Source: Karalla daura
Lineage: Eukaryota; Chordata; Actinopteri; Chaetodontiformes; Leiognathidae
Direction: 5' to 3'
Length of the DNA stretch: 64,000 bases
Assembly (NCBI GenBank): GCA_029224185.1
Contig: CM055196.1
Location: forward strand, 3,437,001 to 3,501,000
The notes below the pieces were generated by a model. It made no database searches and had not been told where the DNA came from. It saw only the letters and a program-made list of their open reading frames with translations. Numbering within the stretch: position 1 is the stretch's first letter; each line of letters opens with the position of its first letter. The position numbers were made by a program, and so were the translations under genes. This document shows, in pieces, positions 37,428-49,060 of this stretch.

Positions 37428-38540
37428 CTATTAGCGGCGTGCGGCAGCCGGTTATTAGCGGCGGGCTTTTGCCACCGAAAAGGGTTAAGCACGAACTGAG
37501 CCGGCAAGAAGCACCAGGAAATAAACGCCTTCGCACAAATCCCCCCCCCCCCCCCCCCGCGACCCGAAGACGGCGACCCCGCCGTGACCTCTGCGGAAAG
37601 TCGACCCTCATCTGCAGCGGGCTCAGGCCGACGCGCACGCCGACGACGCGCCGGGCAGATTCATTCACTCCATCACATCCGCACCCGGGCATAAATCAGC
37701 ATAATGTGCGACTCTCATTCCATATTTTAACCGGGGCGCCACTCACCTCTGACTTACATTATTCCCCCCCCCCCCCCCCCCCCCCTTGTGGACGGCATCC
37801 ACAAGCGACCGCTCCGACGTGACCGACGCATTTGCGTACCCGATTAGCTCGCCGTTAGCTCGACTCTCGAGTGGGAGATGGCGTCGAGTCGACCCGGCGT
37901 CTGCACGGGTGAGTTGCACGTCAGCCGAGCTTCCTGGACCCCCTTCCGGTCCCCTGAGTCCACGTTCACATGGAGGGCAGGCACGCCGAGGGGGCCCCCG
38001 GGTCGTTCTGCCAATCACCCTGGGCCCTGGCCTCCGCGGACCGGCCAATGACGCGTGAATGATGCGGCGACGTCGCCCCGAGGCCGCAGAGCGCTCTCGG
38101 GGCCGGAGGACGTGTCCCGGGCCGGGAGGTTTCGACGCCTCGCGCCTCGCTGCGCCCGTCCAAAAGCCTCGGCCCCCGCGACCCGTAAGCCCCCTAATCC
38201 GCTCTGTAAACATTCGAGGGATGCCCACTTTCACGACAAACGTGCGGTAAAACGGAGCGAATCGATCGGATCGTGGCTTCAAACACAGCTCATACACCCC
38301 CCCCCCCCCAGGCGCATATTACGTTGCACATCAATGTAAGTGTCCTGCAGAGACGTATAGTCTTTCACTTGCCTGCCGGGAGCGGCATTTCGGCTCCATG
38401 TTCGCTGTAAATCACGGAACCATGTGAATATGTGAATGAGTCACCCTGTTGAACCTGTGTCCCCCCCACCCCCCACCCCCCCCCCCCCAGCCACCCAATC
38501 CCTGACAGTCACTTACAAAAGAAGACCTGGTGCAACGCTG

Positions 38541-38564
38541 CGTGTGTGTGTGTGTGTGTGTGTG
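38541..38564. repeat. (GT)n microsatellite
   Basis: Twelve GT units, about 390 bp downstream (in tspan9 sense) of the coding exon 1 donor. Confidence 0.95.
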
Positions 38565-38796
38565 CGCGTGTGTCATGACACCCAGGAATAGCAGCATGCA
38601 CAGCGAGGAACAGGCATAAACAGCCTGATGTAATAATTAGAAATGCATTACTGCTCTGACAACCATCACTTTGCTATAATGTTTCCTGATGAATATTTAA
38701 AGGATCCTCACACACTCACTGATCTTCCACATTTGTTACCACTGATATGAAAGATGATTAACGCTGAGCGCACCCCACCCCCCCCACCATCCACCA

Positions 38797-38832
38797 ACAC
38801 CACCACCACCACCACCACCACCACCCACCACC
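38797..38832. repeat. (ACC)n trinucleotide repeat
   Basis: About eleven ACC units with one interruption, 120-160 bp inside the intron from the coding exon 1 donor. Confidence 0.95.
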
Positions 38833-38956
38833 AACCCAAGCCTGATTGACTCCCAGCATCGAGTCGTACGGCGAATGCGCACATTTGCATAATGAACATC
38901 AGCCAGGACGCATGTAAATAAGTTCGACGAGGGGAGACGGACGCGGGGCCACTTAC

Positions 38957-39019
38957 CCAGAAGATGAGATTGAAGACGAACATCATGTACTTCAGGCAGC
39001 AGAGGCAGCCCCGTGCCAT
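38957..39019 (-). CDS. tspan9: tetraspanin-9, coding exon 1 (start codon, N-terminus)
   Basis: This exon encodes residues 1-21 of tetraspanin-9. The ATG at 39019-39017 has a good context (A at -3, G at +4) and is followed by MARGCLCCLKY, a short cytoplasmic tail. Its cysteines 5, 7 and 8 are the juxtamembrane type that is palmitoylated in tetraspanins. The first half of TM1 follows (FVFNLIFW). The last codon TGG is directly followed by the donor gtaagt at 38956-38951, a phase 0 junction that fits the phase 0 acceptor at 1359. The exon probably begins at 39036, after an acceptor ending tcctcctag, leaving 17 noncoding bases before the ATG. This start was chosen because the family N-terminus begins exactly here. 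The same frame stays open upstream for about 119 codons but has no ATG. Tetraspanin-9 is about 239 residues in vertebrates, so this window holds residues 1-85. Confidence 0.95.
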
Positions 39020-39036
39020 GTTGCACTTCTTGAATT
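39020..39036 (-). other. tspan9: tspan9 5' UTR part of the coding exon
   Basis: Seventeen bases lie between the inferred acceptor (…gttcctcctag, AG at 39038-39037) and the ATG. The acceptor has a reasonable pyrimidine tract. The assignment is inferred from the splice signal alone; no transcript was available. Confidence 0.5.
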
Positions 39037-39872
39037 CTAGGAGGAACACAAACGATAGATCCAGGTAAAAGACCACGTATTTGCTGCCTTTGGGCGAGCT
39101 GTACTTGTTGTTGCTCTTGTCGGCGGCCCCGGCGGCCCCGGCGGCGGCGTCGGCGGCCGGCGCCTGCTGAGCGTCTTTGCGCGGCCCCGTGGAGCCGTAG
39201 AACGCGCCGGCGGTGAAGCCGCGGCCGCCGACACGGCCGGCCGGAGGTGGAGGCTTGAGCGAAGTCGGAGTCTCGGCTGTCGACGGAGGGGCTGCGGTGG
39301 ATGGCCGACTCCTCACTGCTGGACTTCTCCATGCTCTGAGGCTGCGGCTGCTGACGGGGGGCTCCTCGACGCGCACTCTACCATAGTCTCCGAGGGGACA
39401 GGACGGGGGCAGCTCACCCTCTCTGAGGCTCCGACGCCGGGCCGAGCGGGAGCAAGGGGCGAAGGGGGGGGGGGGGGGGAAGGAGAGGAGGGGGGGAGAT
39501 GAAAGTCCAGGCTGACAGCTGGCTGACGCCGTCCTCGGTCTAGGGAGCGCGTGGAAGAAGGGCGCCGTCCAGAGACGTCCGCTGGCTGTGTGGCTGTCGC
39601 AGTCCCCCCGCGTCCCCCTGCGAGGAGCATCACCCCCGCGTCTGCGTCTCTCCTCCGAGAAGTTCCAGCACGAGCCCCGGGCCCCTCCGCGCCGCTTCTC
39701 TGCTCTGGCGCAGGGGAGACGAACCCCCAGGGAGCCTCAGCTGTTCCACTTCCACCACTCCGGCGCTGACCTGGTAACTTTCCTTCCCCCTCCTCTGCTC
39801 TGCTCTCCTCTGCTCCGCTCTCCTCTCCTCTGCTCGCGTGTGCTCCTTCCCCGGGCTCCCCTGTCCTCTGCG
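39037..39872 (-). promoter_or_regulatory. tspan9: CpG-dense 5' region of tspan9: candidate first exon and promoter
   Basis: This block is directly upstream of the first coding exon, very GC-rich and dense in CpG, as expected of a vertebrate CpG-island promoter. On the minus strand, AGG|gtgagct is a strong donor consensus with its cut after 39418 (intron bases from 39417). A noncoding first exon could end there, be joined over a short intron (39417-39037) and splice to the acceptor at 39036. An alternative is a continuous transcript through 39332, where an ATG in good context opens another frame. No TATA box is obvious. Poly-G (about 39467-39479) and CTGCT-rich tracts (39795-39840) lie upstream, and a scaffold gap removes the sequence beyond 39872. 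The assignment is inferred from position, composition and one donor motif. Confidence 0.4.
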
Positions 39873-39972
39873 NNNNNNNNNNNNNNNNNNNNNNNNNNNN
39901 NNNNNNNNNNNNNNNNNNNNNNNNNNNNNNNNNNNNNNNNNNNNNNNNNNNNNNNNNNNNNNNNNNNNNNNN
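39873..39972. other. assembly gap (100 N) in the tspan9 5' region
   Basis: Exactly 100 N. The left flank is CT/CTG-rich and the right flank is a (CT)n tract at 39976-40006. The gap may hide part of the promoter or first exon of tspan9. Confidence 0.99.
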
Positions 39973-40008
<36 letters not shown>

Positions 40009-42808
40009 CCTTTACGCTGCATCCCCATTAATATTCATAATATCTGCTTAAATTGCCTACTGCAATTCATTCCGCCCGAGCCTTGCCGTTGCCCAAGGTG
40101 ACTGCGCGTGGGGGGGGGGGGGGGGGCGGCGATGTGCGATGTGCACACATTTGAGTCTAATGTTTGAGCAAATATTCACCGCACGACACTCTCAAACCTT
40201 CTGCCACGACGCGGGGCTAAATGGAATTTAATCCGCGGTAATAGCTCGGGCCGGTAAACACGGTACTTTATATTTCATGAGTCTCCGAACAGCGAAGCCA
40301 GCCGCAGCCCACTGCGGGCCGGGCGAGGAACGCGGCGCAAAAAAGGCGCCCCGGTCGGCCCCGGCTATAAACAGCGACAGCGCCTCGCGTCCCAATTAGG
40401 ATTTCATTCTCAGACTCATTGATAGCCGCTATTCTGGTCTTCAATCGCCACCGTGTCGGCCTCAGCCTTTGTGCTTTTTGGTGGCGCTTTCAGCTGTTCG
40501 CTGGGAAGCCGCCGGCATCGGACCGACGCGCGCTTAAGCCCCGCCTCCCGGAGCTCCAGGCGTGACGTCGACGGTGATGTCACGATGACGCGCCCCAGCC
40601 CCGGGCGTCGCGTCACTGACGGACCGGGAAATGGGAGGGCCAGAGGTGCCCATCCCCCCCCCCGTCCGGTGTCCGATCCACGGCTTCACTGCCAATAACT
40701 TGGCTTGGAATCCCGGCCAACGTCACCCCCCCCCCCCCCCCCCCCACATATCTGACCCCCACGTGCCTCCTCCATGGCATTTCCGCCTCGCTCGGCACAT
40801 TTTCCGCAGCGCAAACCCACGCGGCCTCGGCCCACTGCGAGGAGCACGGCGGACAGAGCTAATTCAATTAGCGCGGAAGTGTAGTAGAGGGAGAGAGAGA
40901 GAGAGAGAGAGAGGGGGGAGAGAGAGAGCGACGGCCTGAAAGCATCCTCCATCCGAGGCGCGTTTGACACCCCGGTCGCAGCAGATAAGGTGGAGCACGC
41001 CGGCACAGAGGCAGAGGCGTGTGATTAGACGGCGGCGCTGGAGGCACCGCCGATAACGGAATGTCTTCGCCGAGAGTGCCCTCGTGCTACCGCCGCCTGC
41101 GTACGCGTCGGCCAGGGCCGGCTGATGAAGCGGGCCGAGTGTGTGGCGGGGACGCCGGGGCGGGACGATCGGGTGATCACGAGGCACTCTCCAGAAACGC
41201 TAGCCGACACTTCAGCAAAACACAGCCGCGGGGGCACGCTTGCGGGAGACAAATGCGGAGACGCTCGGCATGACAGGATTTGGGGGTTTGGGAGGGGGGG
41301 GGGGGCTGATTATTCAACTGAGCATCCTGTTAGGAATAGGAAACGCGCCATTACGGAGCAGATTGCCATGCACTGAATGGTGATCAAAGATCACTTGCGG
41401 CTTACGGCCTCCCGGTCTGCAAAACCGCAAACAGAACAGGAGCGCGGACCGGAGACGGGGATCCAGCGGCGTAATTGTCTGGCTTTGCTGACAGTTTGTG
41501 GTCTGAGGCCGGTTAACCACAACACAGTCGGGGGGTGGGGGGTGGGGGGGGGGCGGCACTGGGTGAGCCGAGGAATGATTTATTGGTTTAGACTCTAACA
41601 GCTGTTGCACCAGACAACAGCTCTGAAATAAGCCCACTAAACGAAAGAGAGAGAGGGAGGAGAGAGAGAGAGAGAGGGAGAGAGAGAGAGAAAGCTTTTT
41701 GATCTCATACTTTCAGCAGTAAATACTTTAAAATGTACAAAATGGGAGTGAGCTGCCCGCGTAACTGCTGGGCGTTTCACGCTCCCCCAGATTCAATTAT
41801 TAACGGGAGTACAGTAGCCGAGCTGCACTTATTTGCATTGTGCCAACTGTACGTGAGCCATGTCGGATCGCCGGCTACGTTACACAGGAGGCCATGAACT
41901 TAGACTGGAGCTCGTGACTCGCCGAGAGAGAGAGAGAAATGAAAGGGAGAGAGAGAGAGAGGGCGCTCATTATTTTGCATTACGCAGAGCTCTGACATCT
42001 CGCTGACAATCTGTGAGGACGCGGCGGCCAAAGGTAAACACGCGGCGCGGGGGATGAGCCCAAACGATGCGCTGAGAGCGCTCGGCGTCCTCTCTGGAGA
42101 CCGAGCCCCCTGTCCACATGGGAGGATTAATGCGCGGCCCTGAGCCGAGCGCCCCCCCCGGGCCCCGCGCCTCGCCCCCGATCGGGAGAAATCCGAGCTC
42201 AGCAGGCCGCACACGCGGCAGAGCCAGATAGAGCTGTGATTACGGCGCGGACAAGAGCTCCGTGCCAGGACCTTCATTTAGCCCCCCCCCCCCCACCCCC
42301 CCCCCCAACCCATCCATGCTTTAACGCGGCCTTGAGAGCAGGCCCGAGCTCCACGGCCCAGGGGATTACTCGTTACAAAGCTGGCACCACCATTGACAAT
42401 TTGGGACGACAGAATAACATACATCCGGCCCCGCCACGCCGCAGCGCAGTCCTCCGCGCTACCCTACGCCCTACAGGACAGCGTGGCAAGGGCGGCGAGA
42501 CGCTCCACGAGCCGGCCCGTCGTTTTCTCAGAAAAGGCACGTCGAGGCAAGGGGAGGGGAAGGGAAGCTGTCGCTTCCCGTCGTGAAAAATTTGATGACG
42601 GCGTCTTAAATGCGCCGTGGCGGCGCTATAAATAAACCTCCCCCTCAGCCGAGGCCCACGGAGCAGAGAGGAGCGCGTGCGGCCCAGGCAGACGGGGGAC
42701 GGATACGGAGGTGGCCTGATTGTCTCCGTTCCATGGCCGCACAGAAACCCCGGGCCGTGGACGGAGGACAGCTGATGAAGGACGCCCCGAATAGTTGACT
42801 TTTCATCA

Positions 42809-42810
<2 letters not shown>

Positions 42811-42847
<37 letters not shown>
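42811..42847. repeat. poly-C run of 37
   Basis: Uninterrupted C run; its exact length is uncertain. Confidence 0.9.
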
Positions 42848-42850
<3 letters not shown>

Positions 42851-43760
42851 CCTCACTTCGGTTCCTGATTTGCTCCCATCCGCGGGGCGCATGGAACGCG
42901 ATTCACCACAACAGATCGCCGTTTTTAGGCCGGGCCAAACAAGAGACGCCTCCCATTCCCATCGCTCGCTCGTTTTCTGCTGAAAGGCAGGACGCCACAT
43001 TTTACCGGTCTCGCCCGATGGCTTCGCGCGATCAAACCCGGGCAAAAAAAAAAAAAAAAAAAACGAGAGGCAGAGAGAGCCCGCAGTGTGTGCCGGATGA
43101 TGGCCCGAAGCAGACAGAATAAAAGCTCTCACGCTCGGCGGCAATGCTGCTCCGTAGTCCGGGGTTTGGATTTATGGAACAATATCGCCGGGACAACGGC
43201 GCCCGGGCAAGATTTACGCTTTACAACCGCGCTTTCAAACTGTTTCACTACTGCGAGCGCTACAGGGGCGGCTGTTGTTTGCGAAACATAAACCTCGCCG
43301 CGGCCAACAAAGACAGAGGCCACCGTTGGCCCCGCTCTGATGTGGGTGCATCCGAGGCCAGGTCCCAGACAGTGGGAGAATGTTCCACTATATGCCGACG
43401 AGGGCTTTGGTTTAGACACTGTGTGTTGGTTTGCAGGTACGGTCACAGTGCGCGGCGGCGCCCATTTGCACACACCTAATACTTGCCAATGCGTGCCTCT
43501 ACGTTTCAGTCATTTTAGGATTGTGCAGGAAAGCCAGAGGCCAGAGACAGAGAGAGAACGCAACAGCTGAATTATTTCCTTTGGAAGCCGTTTCAAACCA
43601 AACTTTATCGTGCAGAAGGCGGAAACAAACCCATAGATTTCATCACGATGGAGTCGCACGTCAGTTCGTATACGGGCCTAAATGGGCGCTTCCATTTGCC
43701 TTCGCCCTACGTTGTTCTGAAATTGGCTTCGGTTAGGTATAAAGCATAAATTGAGAAAAC

Positions 43761-44154
43761 GGATGGATGGATGGATGGATGGATGGATGGATGGACGGAC
43801 GGACGGACGGACGGACGGACGGACGGACGGACGGACGGGTGGGTGGATGGATGGATGGATGGATGGATGGATAGATGGATGGATGGGTGGATGGATGGAT
43901 GGACGGACGGACGGACGGACGGACGGACGGACGGACGGACGGATGGATGGATGGACGGACGGACGGACGGACGGACGGACGGACGGACGGACGGACGGAC
44001 GGATGGATGGATGGATGGATGGATGGACGGACGGACGGACGGACGGACGGACGGACGGATGGATGGGTGGATGGATGGATGGATGGATAGATGGATGGAT
44101 GGATGGATGGATGGATAGATGGATGGATGGATGGATGGATGGACGGACGGATGG
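43761..44154. repeat. (GGAT/GGAC)n tetranucleotide array, 394 bp
   Basis: Almost pure 4-bp repeats in which blocks of GGAT alternate with blocks of GGAC, with a few GGGT and AGAT units. The blocks imply that single T/C changes spread by slippage. Because 4 and 3 give a 12-bp cycle without stops, open frames of 115-234 codons appear on both strands; they are artefacts. Confidence 0.98.
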
Positions 44155-46521
44155 GAGAAAGTCCGAGTGGAGCGCGTCGGAGCACATCTGATTATACAGG
44201 AAACGCATCGCCCTGCTCTGCGTAAATTGCCAGGCCTTTCACGCCAATAAAGCCTCCTCCGGCAGCACTTAGCGGCGGTGGAAGTTTCACCGGGTCCAAC
44301 GCCGCTCCTCCACTTCAAAAACATCAACCCGGCGACGAGCGCGCCGCGTCTTGCTAAGTGGCCCGCCACTGCTCGCGGCTTTCTCAGAGCCTCACATCTC
44401 CACTCTGTCACTTAGCCTCCCTCCCTCCCTCCGTCTCCCTCCTCCCATCCTCCCTCCCTCCCTCCCTTCCTTCCGGTAGCTAACTTCTCCATAAAGCCCG
44501 GGTTAAAATAGACAACTGCGCCTCGATACGTCTCACAAATGGAACGCCGGCTCCGCTCCGCTTCTCTACCCCCGCGGGTAGTGCTGCCATTCTCACCCGC
44601 CGCGGCGATCTCGCGGCTATAGGAGGTTTTTTTTTCTGTACGCGGGTCGTCCGAGGAGGCTCTCATTCGGCGGGGCACAGGCGATACGAGCGCCATGAAT
44701 TCGTGATGAACCTGGCGGGAGAGAGAGAGAGAGAGAATAAGGGAGATGGGATTCGCCGCGGCCCGATCGCGGCTTTGCGGAGAGGGGGGGCCGCAGGGAC
44801 GCCTGGGGATGGCGTTCAAGCCCGCACCACGCCAACAACAACAACAACAACAACAACAGGCAAACCTCCGCGCAGAGGCAGGCCCGAACGAAACGTGTTC
44901 ACAGAGGTGAAGAACGCGGATTCAAGACCGAGCCGCCGAAACGCGGAGACTCCGCGAAAAAGCGGGGGAGGGGCGGCCGGTGGCGGATCGCGCGAGCTGA
45001 GGCGCTCCAGGCTGACGAGGAACTCGTTTTTTTTCTCCTCTCTCTCTCTCTCTCCCTCCCTCTCTCTTCCTCGGGAGCGATTAAGGGAGGCCGCCCCCCC
45101 CCCCCCCCTCCCCCTGCGCCCCCCCCGACACGGGTCGGCGAGTTAAGTGGATGGCTGTCGGAGGGGCGCTCACCGCCCCTCGCCATCGCTGCCACTTAGC
45201 CGCGGCGGGCCGGGCAAATAATTACTTTGGGAGTCACATCCACCCCCCCCCCACCCCCCCCACCACCCCCCATCCCTCGCCTTTAAACCCATCCCTCTCT
45301 TCCCTATGCGCTCCATGCGTCCGCTGGGTCGCTCGGAGACGAGGGACGGCCTTCGTTAGTCCGTGTTGCCATGGCGGCTCTCCTCGCTTTTAATTACCCC
45401 TCCGTGAGTTCCCCGATAAACAAACAAACACTGTGTGTGGCGCGGCTGCCAGACCCGCCAGGCCCCGTCTCCCGTTTCTGTGCAGCGTTTTTCTCTTTTC
45501 TTTTCTTTTTTTTTGCGCACTCGTTGAATTTCACGGGCATCCGTGTGGATTTGACTTCTTCTGTCCGTCGGTGCCCGGGAGGACCCCGCACTGTCACGTT
45601 CCGAGGCCTCACTTTGTCTGCCTCACCCCTCCACCCCTCCACCCTCGCCCCCCCGCGCTGCACTGAGTCACGCGCGCTCCCTGCAATGGCAGATCAACAA
45701 TCGCGTGGAATCCGCAGCCGGAGGGAGGTATAGGAAAGGAGGCAGCGCGGCACATCACGGGACACCGTGTGACACCTCCGCGCAATTCCCCGGGAACAAT
45801 GAAGCCCTCGGGGTCCGGAGGAGGGTAGGAGGATATAAGGTGGGAGCGTCCCCCCCCTTCCCCCCCCACCCGCCCACCCCCTTCGCCTCCCCCTGTGATT
45901 TCCTGGTTCCAGGTGCCGGTGGTGCTGCTGCCTTCGAGTGGCGGCCAGATATTAGCTTTCTACATGGACTGCGCTCGACAGAGTCATCCGCGGTGATTTC
46001 ATTAGCCAAGCGTAGATGGCGGCGCGTCAAGCGGAAACGTCTCGCGGGCCGCGTCGGCGACCACGACTCCCCCGTCGGTCTCCGACAGGGCAGGACTTTG
46101 CTCAGAAGAGGAACGTTTTGGCGTCGGCGTTCGAAGCTCCTGCCGAGGCGGCCCCTCTCTCCTCCGACAAAGGCACGCCGGGGCCCGGCGAACGGGAACC
46201 GGAGCCCCCTTCACCCTTCACCGGCTCGCACCGTCCAACAATGACCGCGTCCTCCTCACGGTCTGCGTACAAACGCTTTCAAAGATCCGGGTTAGGAGCC
46301 GAGCTCACTTGACAAGGGATCTACTAGGCTCGGCAAATTTGATACAGTGGAACGGTTTACGGTTAAACCCCCCCCCCCCCCCACCCCTCCACCCTTCCCC
46401 ATCCCCCACCACTATTGCCCACAACACATTTAATGCAGTCTCCTCCTGTTTTCACAGTGTCTTCATTTCAAAAGCAGTGATATAAATCCAGTACCAACTG
46501 GCAAAGATATTGTATGCATGC

Positions 46522-46523
<2 letters not shown>

Positions 46524-46554
<31 letters not shown>
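46524..46554. repeat. (GT)n microsatellite
   Basis: Fifteen GT units. Confidence 0.97.
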
Positions 46555-46557
<3 letters not shown>

Positions 46558-48649
46558 ATGTGAGATGAGGCCACTGAGGAGGCTTTCATATGAGACTGCA
46601 GTCGGCATTCACACAGTCCACGGGCCGACACCGGCACACACATCGCAGCGAAACCGCGGAATTGCACAGAATCACATTACGTCTGCTCGGAACGAAGTTA
46701 AGATTCAGCCTGGGCTCTTTCGGGGGGCTCCGCGCCGGCCCTCGTCTTCCTCTCGCGCTCCACTGCAGAGACACGAGAGACGTCGCAGTTGCAGCTGAAG
46801 TGACGATCACAGCGGGAGGCTGTCGTGTCGGGGCAGGGCTCGCAACCCCCCCCGGCCGAGGGCAAGAAGCCGCAGAGGCCAGGCAGGATGTGGGCGCATC
46901 GCGTGCGCCCTCCCCACCAACGCCCGGCCGCACATATATAACCGCGCCAGCTGTCAATCGTCTATAATAAGTCCAGGAGACAAACCAGAGACGCTGGACA
47001 CTGGCCCGTCACGGGATGCGCCCTAAGGGGACGCGGGCGGTTAGCGGAACGTGTCCTTATTGGGGGGCGGGGAGAGACGCGCGGCCTCCTTTTCTGCCCA
47101 TTGCACACCTTCAAATATGCATGCTCATGCATAATCCGCGGGCCCGACGGCCCGCCCGGGCCGCCGAGATTTTCCCCCCGTACGAGGCGAAAGAAAGAGC
47201 GAGGACATCCACTCTGCCTGGTGGCGGAATGGGTTTTACGTAACATGACGGCTGATCGCTTGCGACGCGAGGGCCGGCGTAGTTGCGACGGGGAGGAGGA
47301 CCAGGAGGACCTGGTGGCGCCGGGTGGTGCTAAAATTTCCTCCGTGGTCATCCCAGGACAAGCGGGGGCGGGGGCAGGGTAAGACGAGGGATGGGGCTTT
47401 TAGAGAGAGGAAACGCTTCCACCGCCATTACATGTCCCTGCCTCCCCTCTGCTCCCCCCTCCCCCTCCCCCTCCCCCCTCCCCCTCCTCGCCTCCCACCC
47501 CCAGCCCATCACACGGCAGCGCTTCACGATGGGCGCAGAGACCCGCTGCCATTCCGTCCAAGTGCCAGGCCTCGTGTTCTCTGAACGCCTTCATGTTACT
47601 GGGTCGAATCAGCTACTTATGAAGTGACACAGCTCTGGCGCGATAATGGGGGGGGGGGTTTGGGTATTCCTTTACGTGCTGTGTGTAACGGTCCAAGGCT
47701 CGGACCGAAGCAGCGCTGAGACTTCATCACTCCCTCGCAGAGTCGTTCAATCATCGAGTCATTTATGGGGCCGACCCTCGTTCGCCAGCGACGACAAAGA
47801 GTTCAGCCTTCGGAGCCAAAAAAGAGAGAGATCTTTAAAAGCTCCGAAGCGGCGAGTTGAGAAAACCCTGGCCGGCAGGCGAGACGGCATTCAAAGGTTA
47901 AACGACTTTCTCGGCCGTAGCCCGGGCTCAGTCCTTTCAGGGAGGCGCCACGGGGGGGGGCGGGGGGGGGGGCTCGGATATGGATTCTTAAAAGTCAGAT
48001 CCTCTCAAACGAAAACGAAGGAAAAAGGTCCCTTTTGGCACCCGTTAAGTCGATCATCGATCCCCCGATTAAGTGAGTCGAGGCGGTGCGGCTAATGTCA
48101 GAGGTGTGGGATGGAGGAAGACTTCACAGTTCAAGCTCGTTTCAATCCCCGAGGTTCAGTTACGGATTAAACGACATGCGTGTGTGTAACTGGTTCTCTT
48201 CTGGACTTGCCGTTGAATATTTCTGTCTGGTGAATCTCTCCCAGTGCTCCATCTCACTCTTCAAGCGAGCAGAGATGCCTTTGACGCGCCGCACACAATT
48301 CACAACTGTGCGTGAATGTGGCTCGTGTCCTTCGAGTGTCGAGGGGCAGCGGGCCACTAGAGAATGACAAAGGGACTTAAAAAAGCACTTTATCTGAACT
48401 AGTCCGTTCGTTTCGTTTTTAATTCAGCCGAGTGTTAAATAAGAGGAGTGGGCGGGAGGCACAGCTGCGCGTTGTCGGCGCTCCGCTCGTCCGCGCAGGT
48501 AAAAGGGGAACGCGGCTCAGGCGAGGCCAGACCTCCTTCAAAATAAACGACTATTTCGCAATGCAAAAAATCCGAATCGTCCCGGAGCGAGTCGTTGGCT
48601 AACGAACCCTGTCAACATCAGACCGAGGTCTCGTCTCCGCGCTCGTCTC

Positions 48650-49060
48650 GTCAGGCCTCGGTGCTGCTTTGGATCCACCATCAGACCCCATTGGAGAGAC
48701 CATTGGAAAATCCACTTGGACGTGATCCTGTTCGCGCTTGCGCTCTTTCGACGCAATATCACTCGATATGCCGACGACACTCGACTGTATTTACCAACTA
48801 AGCCAAATGACAGCAACTGGCTACGACGACTTCAATCCTATATTGATTAAGACCTGGACTGGGCAATAATTTCTTCTTTCCAACTAAAAAAATACTGCTC
48901 CGGCAAGTCAAAAGCACTTAAGGAGTGCCACATCTGACATCACAGTTGCGTTCTACATATATATATTTCCATTGAAACCCTACTGCCCCCACTGAACCGC
49001 GTTCTGCCCAAAGCTTTTTCACCATTAAAGGGAGTTTTTCCTCGCCCCCATCAACTCAGC
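48650..49060 (+). mobile_element. decayed LINE reverse-transcriptase fragment with 3' tail (L2-like)
   Basis: At 48676-48720 one frame gives IHHQTPLERPLEN, resembling the 'IDHxxLLERLE' block of LINE reverse transcriptases. After an apparent internal deletion, another frame gives RNITRYADDTRLYLPTKPND (from 48752), containing the catalytic YADD motif at 48767-48778, followed by weakly preserved sequence with a TAA. A noncoding tail follows with attaaagggagtttttcctc (49023-49042), a phrase common in 3' ends of fish LINEs. Frameshifts, stops and missing segments show an inactive relic. The left boundary is uncertain. Confidence 0.75.

Larger units (their letters stand above)
1359..38956 (-). other. 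tspan9: tspan9 intron between coding exons 1 and 2 (37.6 kb)
   Basis: The intron runs from the donor gtaagt (38956-38951) to the acceptor cttgcag (1365-1359). A large intron inside TM1 fits the known gene layout, in which tetraspanin-9 is spread over a long locus. It is GC- and CpG-rich throughout and full of microsatellites, poly-G/C runs and G-quadruplex-prone tracts. It contains a SINE-like copy (9281-9571), three telomeric-repeat islands (9769, 24916 and 29071), a LINE 3' end with minisatellites (25953-26530) and a scaffold gap (16980-17079). Less repetitive stretches rich in TAAT motifs (for example 8472-8660 and 15226-15510) are candidates for noncoding regulatory DNA. No nested protein-coding gene was recognised on either strand. 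Confidence 0.85.

Noticed and set aside
40360..42630. TATA-like sequences ggctataaacag (about 40362) and gctataaataaac (about 42625)
   Set aside because: No open frame, first exon or donor follows on the plus strand; the motif is common by chance in 24 kb.
43678..44411. Open frames of 115-234 codons on both strands rich in DGWMDG or PSIHPS repeats
   Set aside because: Direct by-product of the GGAT/GGAC tetranucleotide array, which has no stop codon in most frames.
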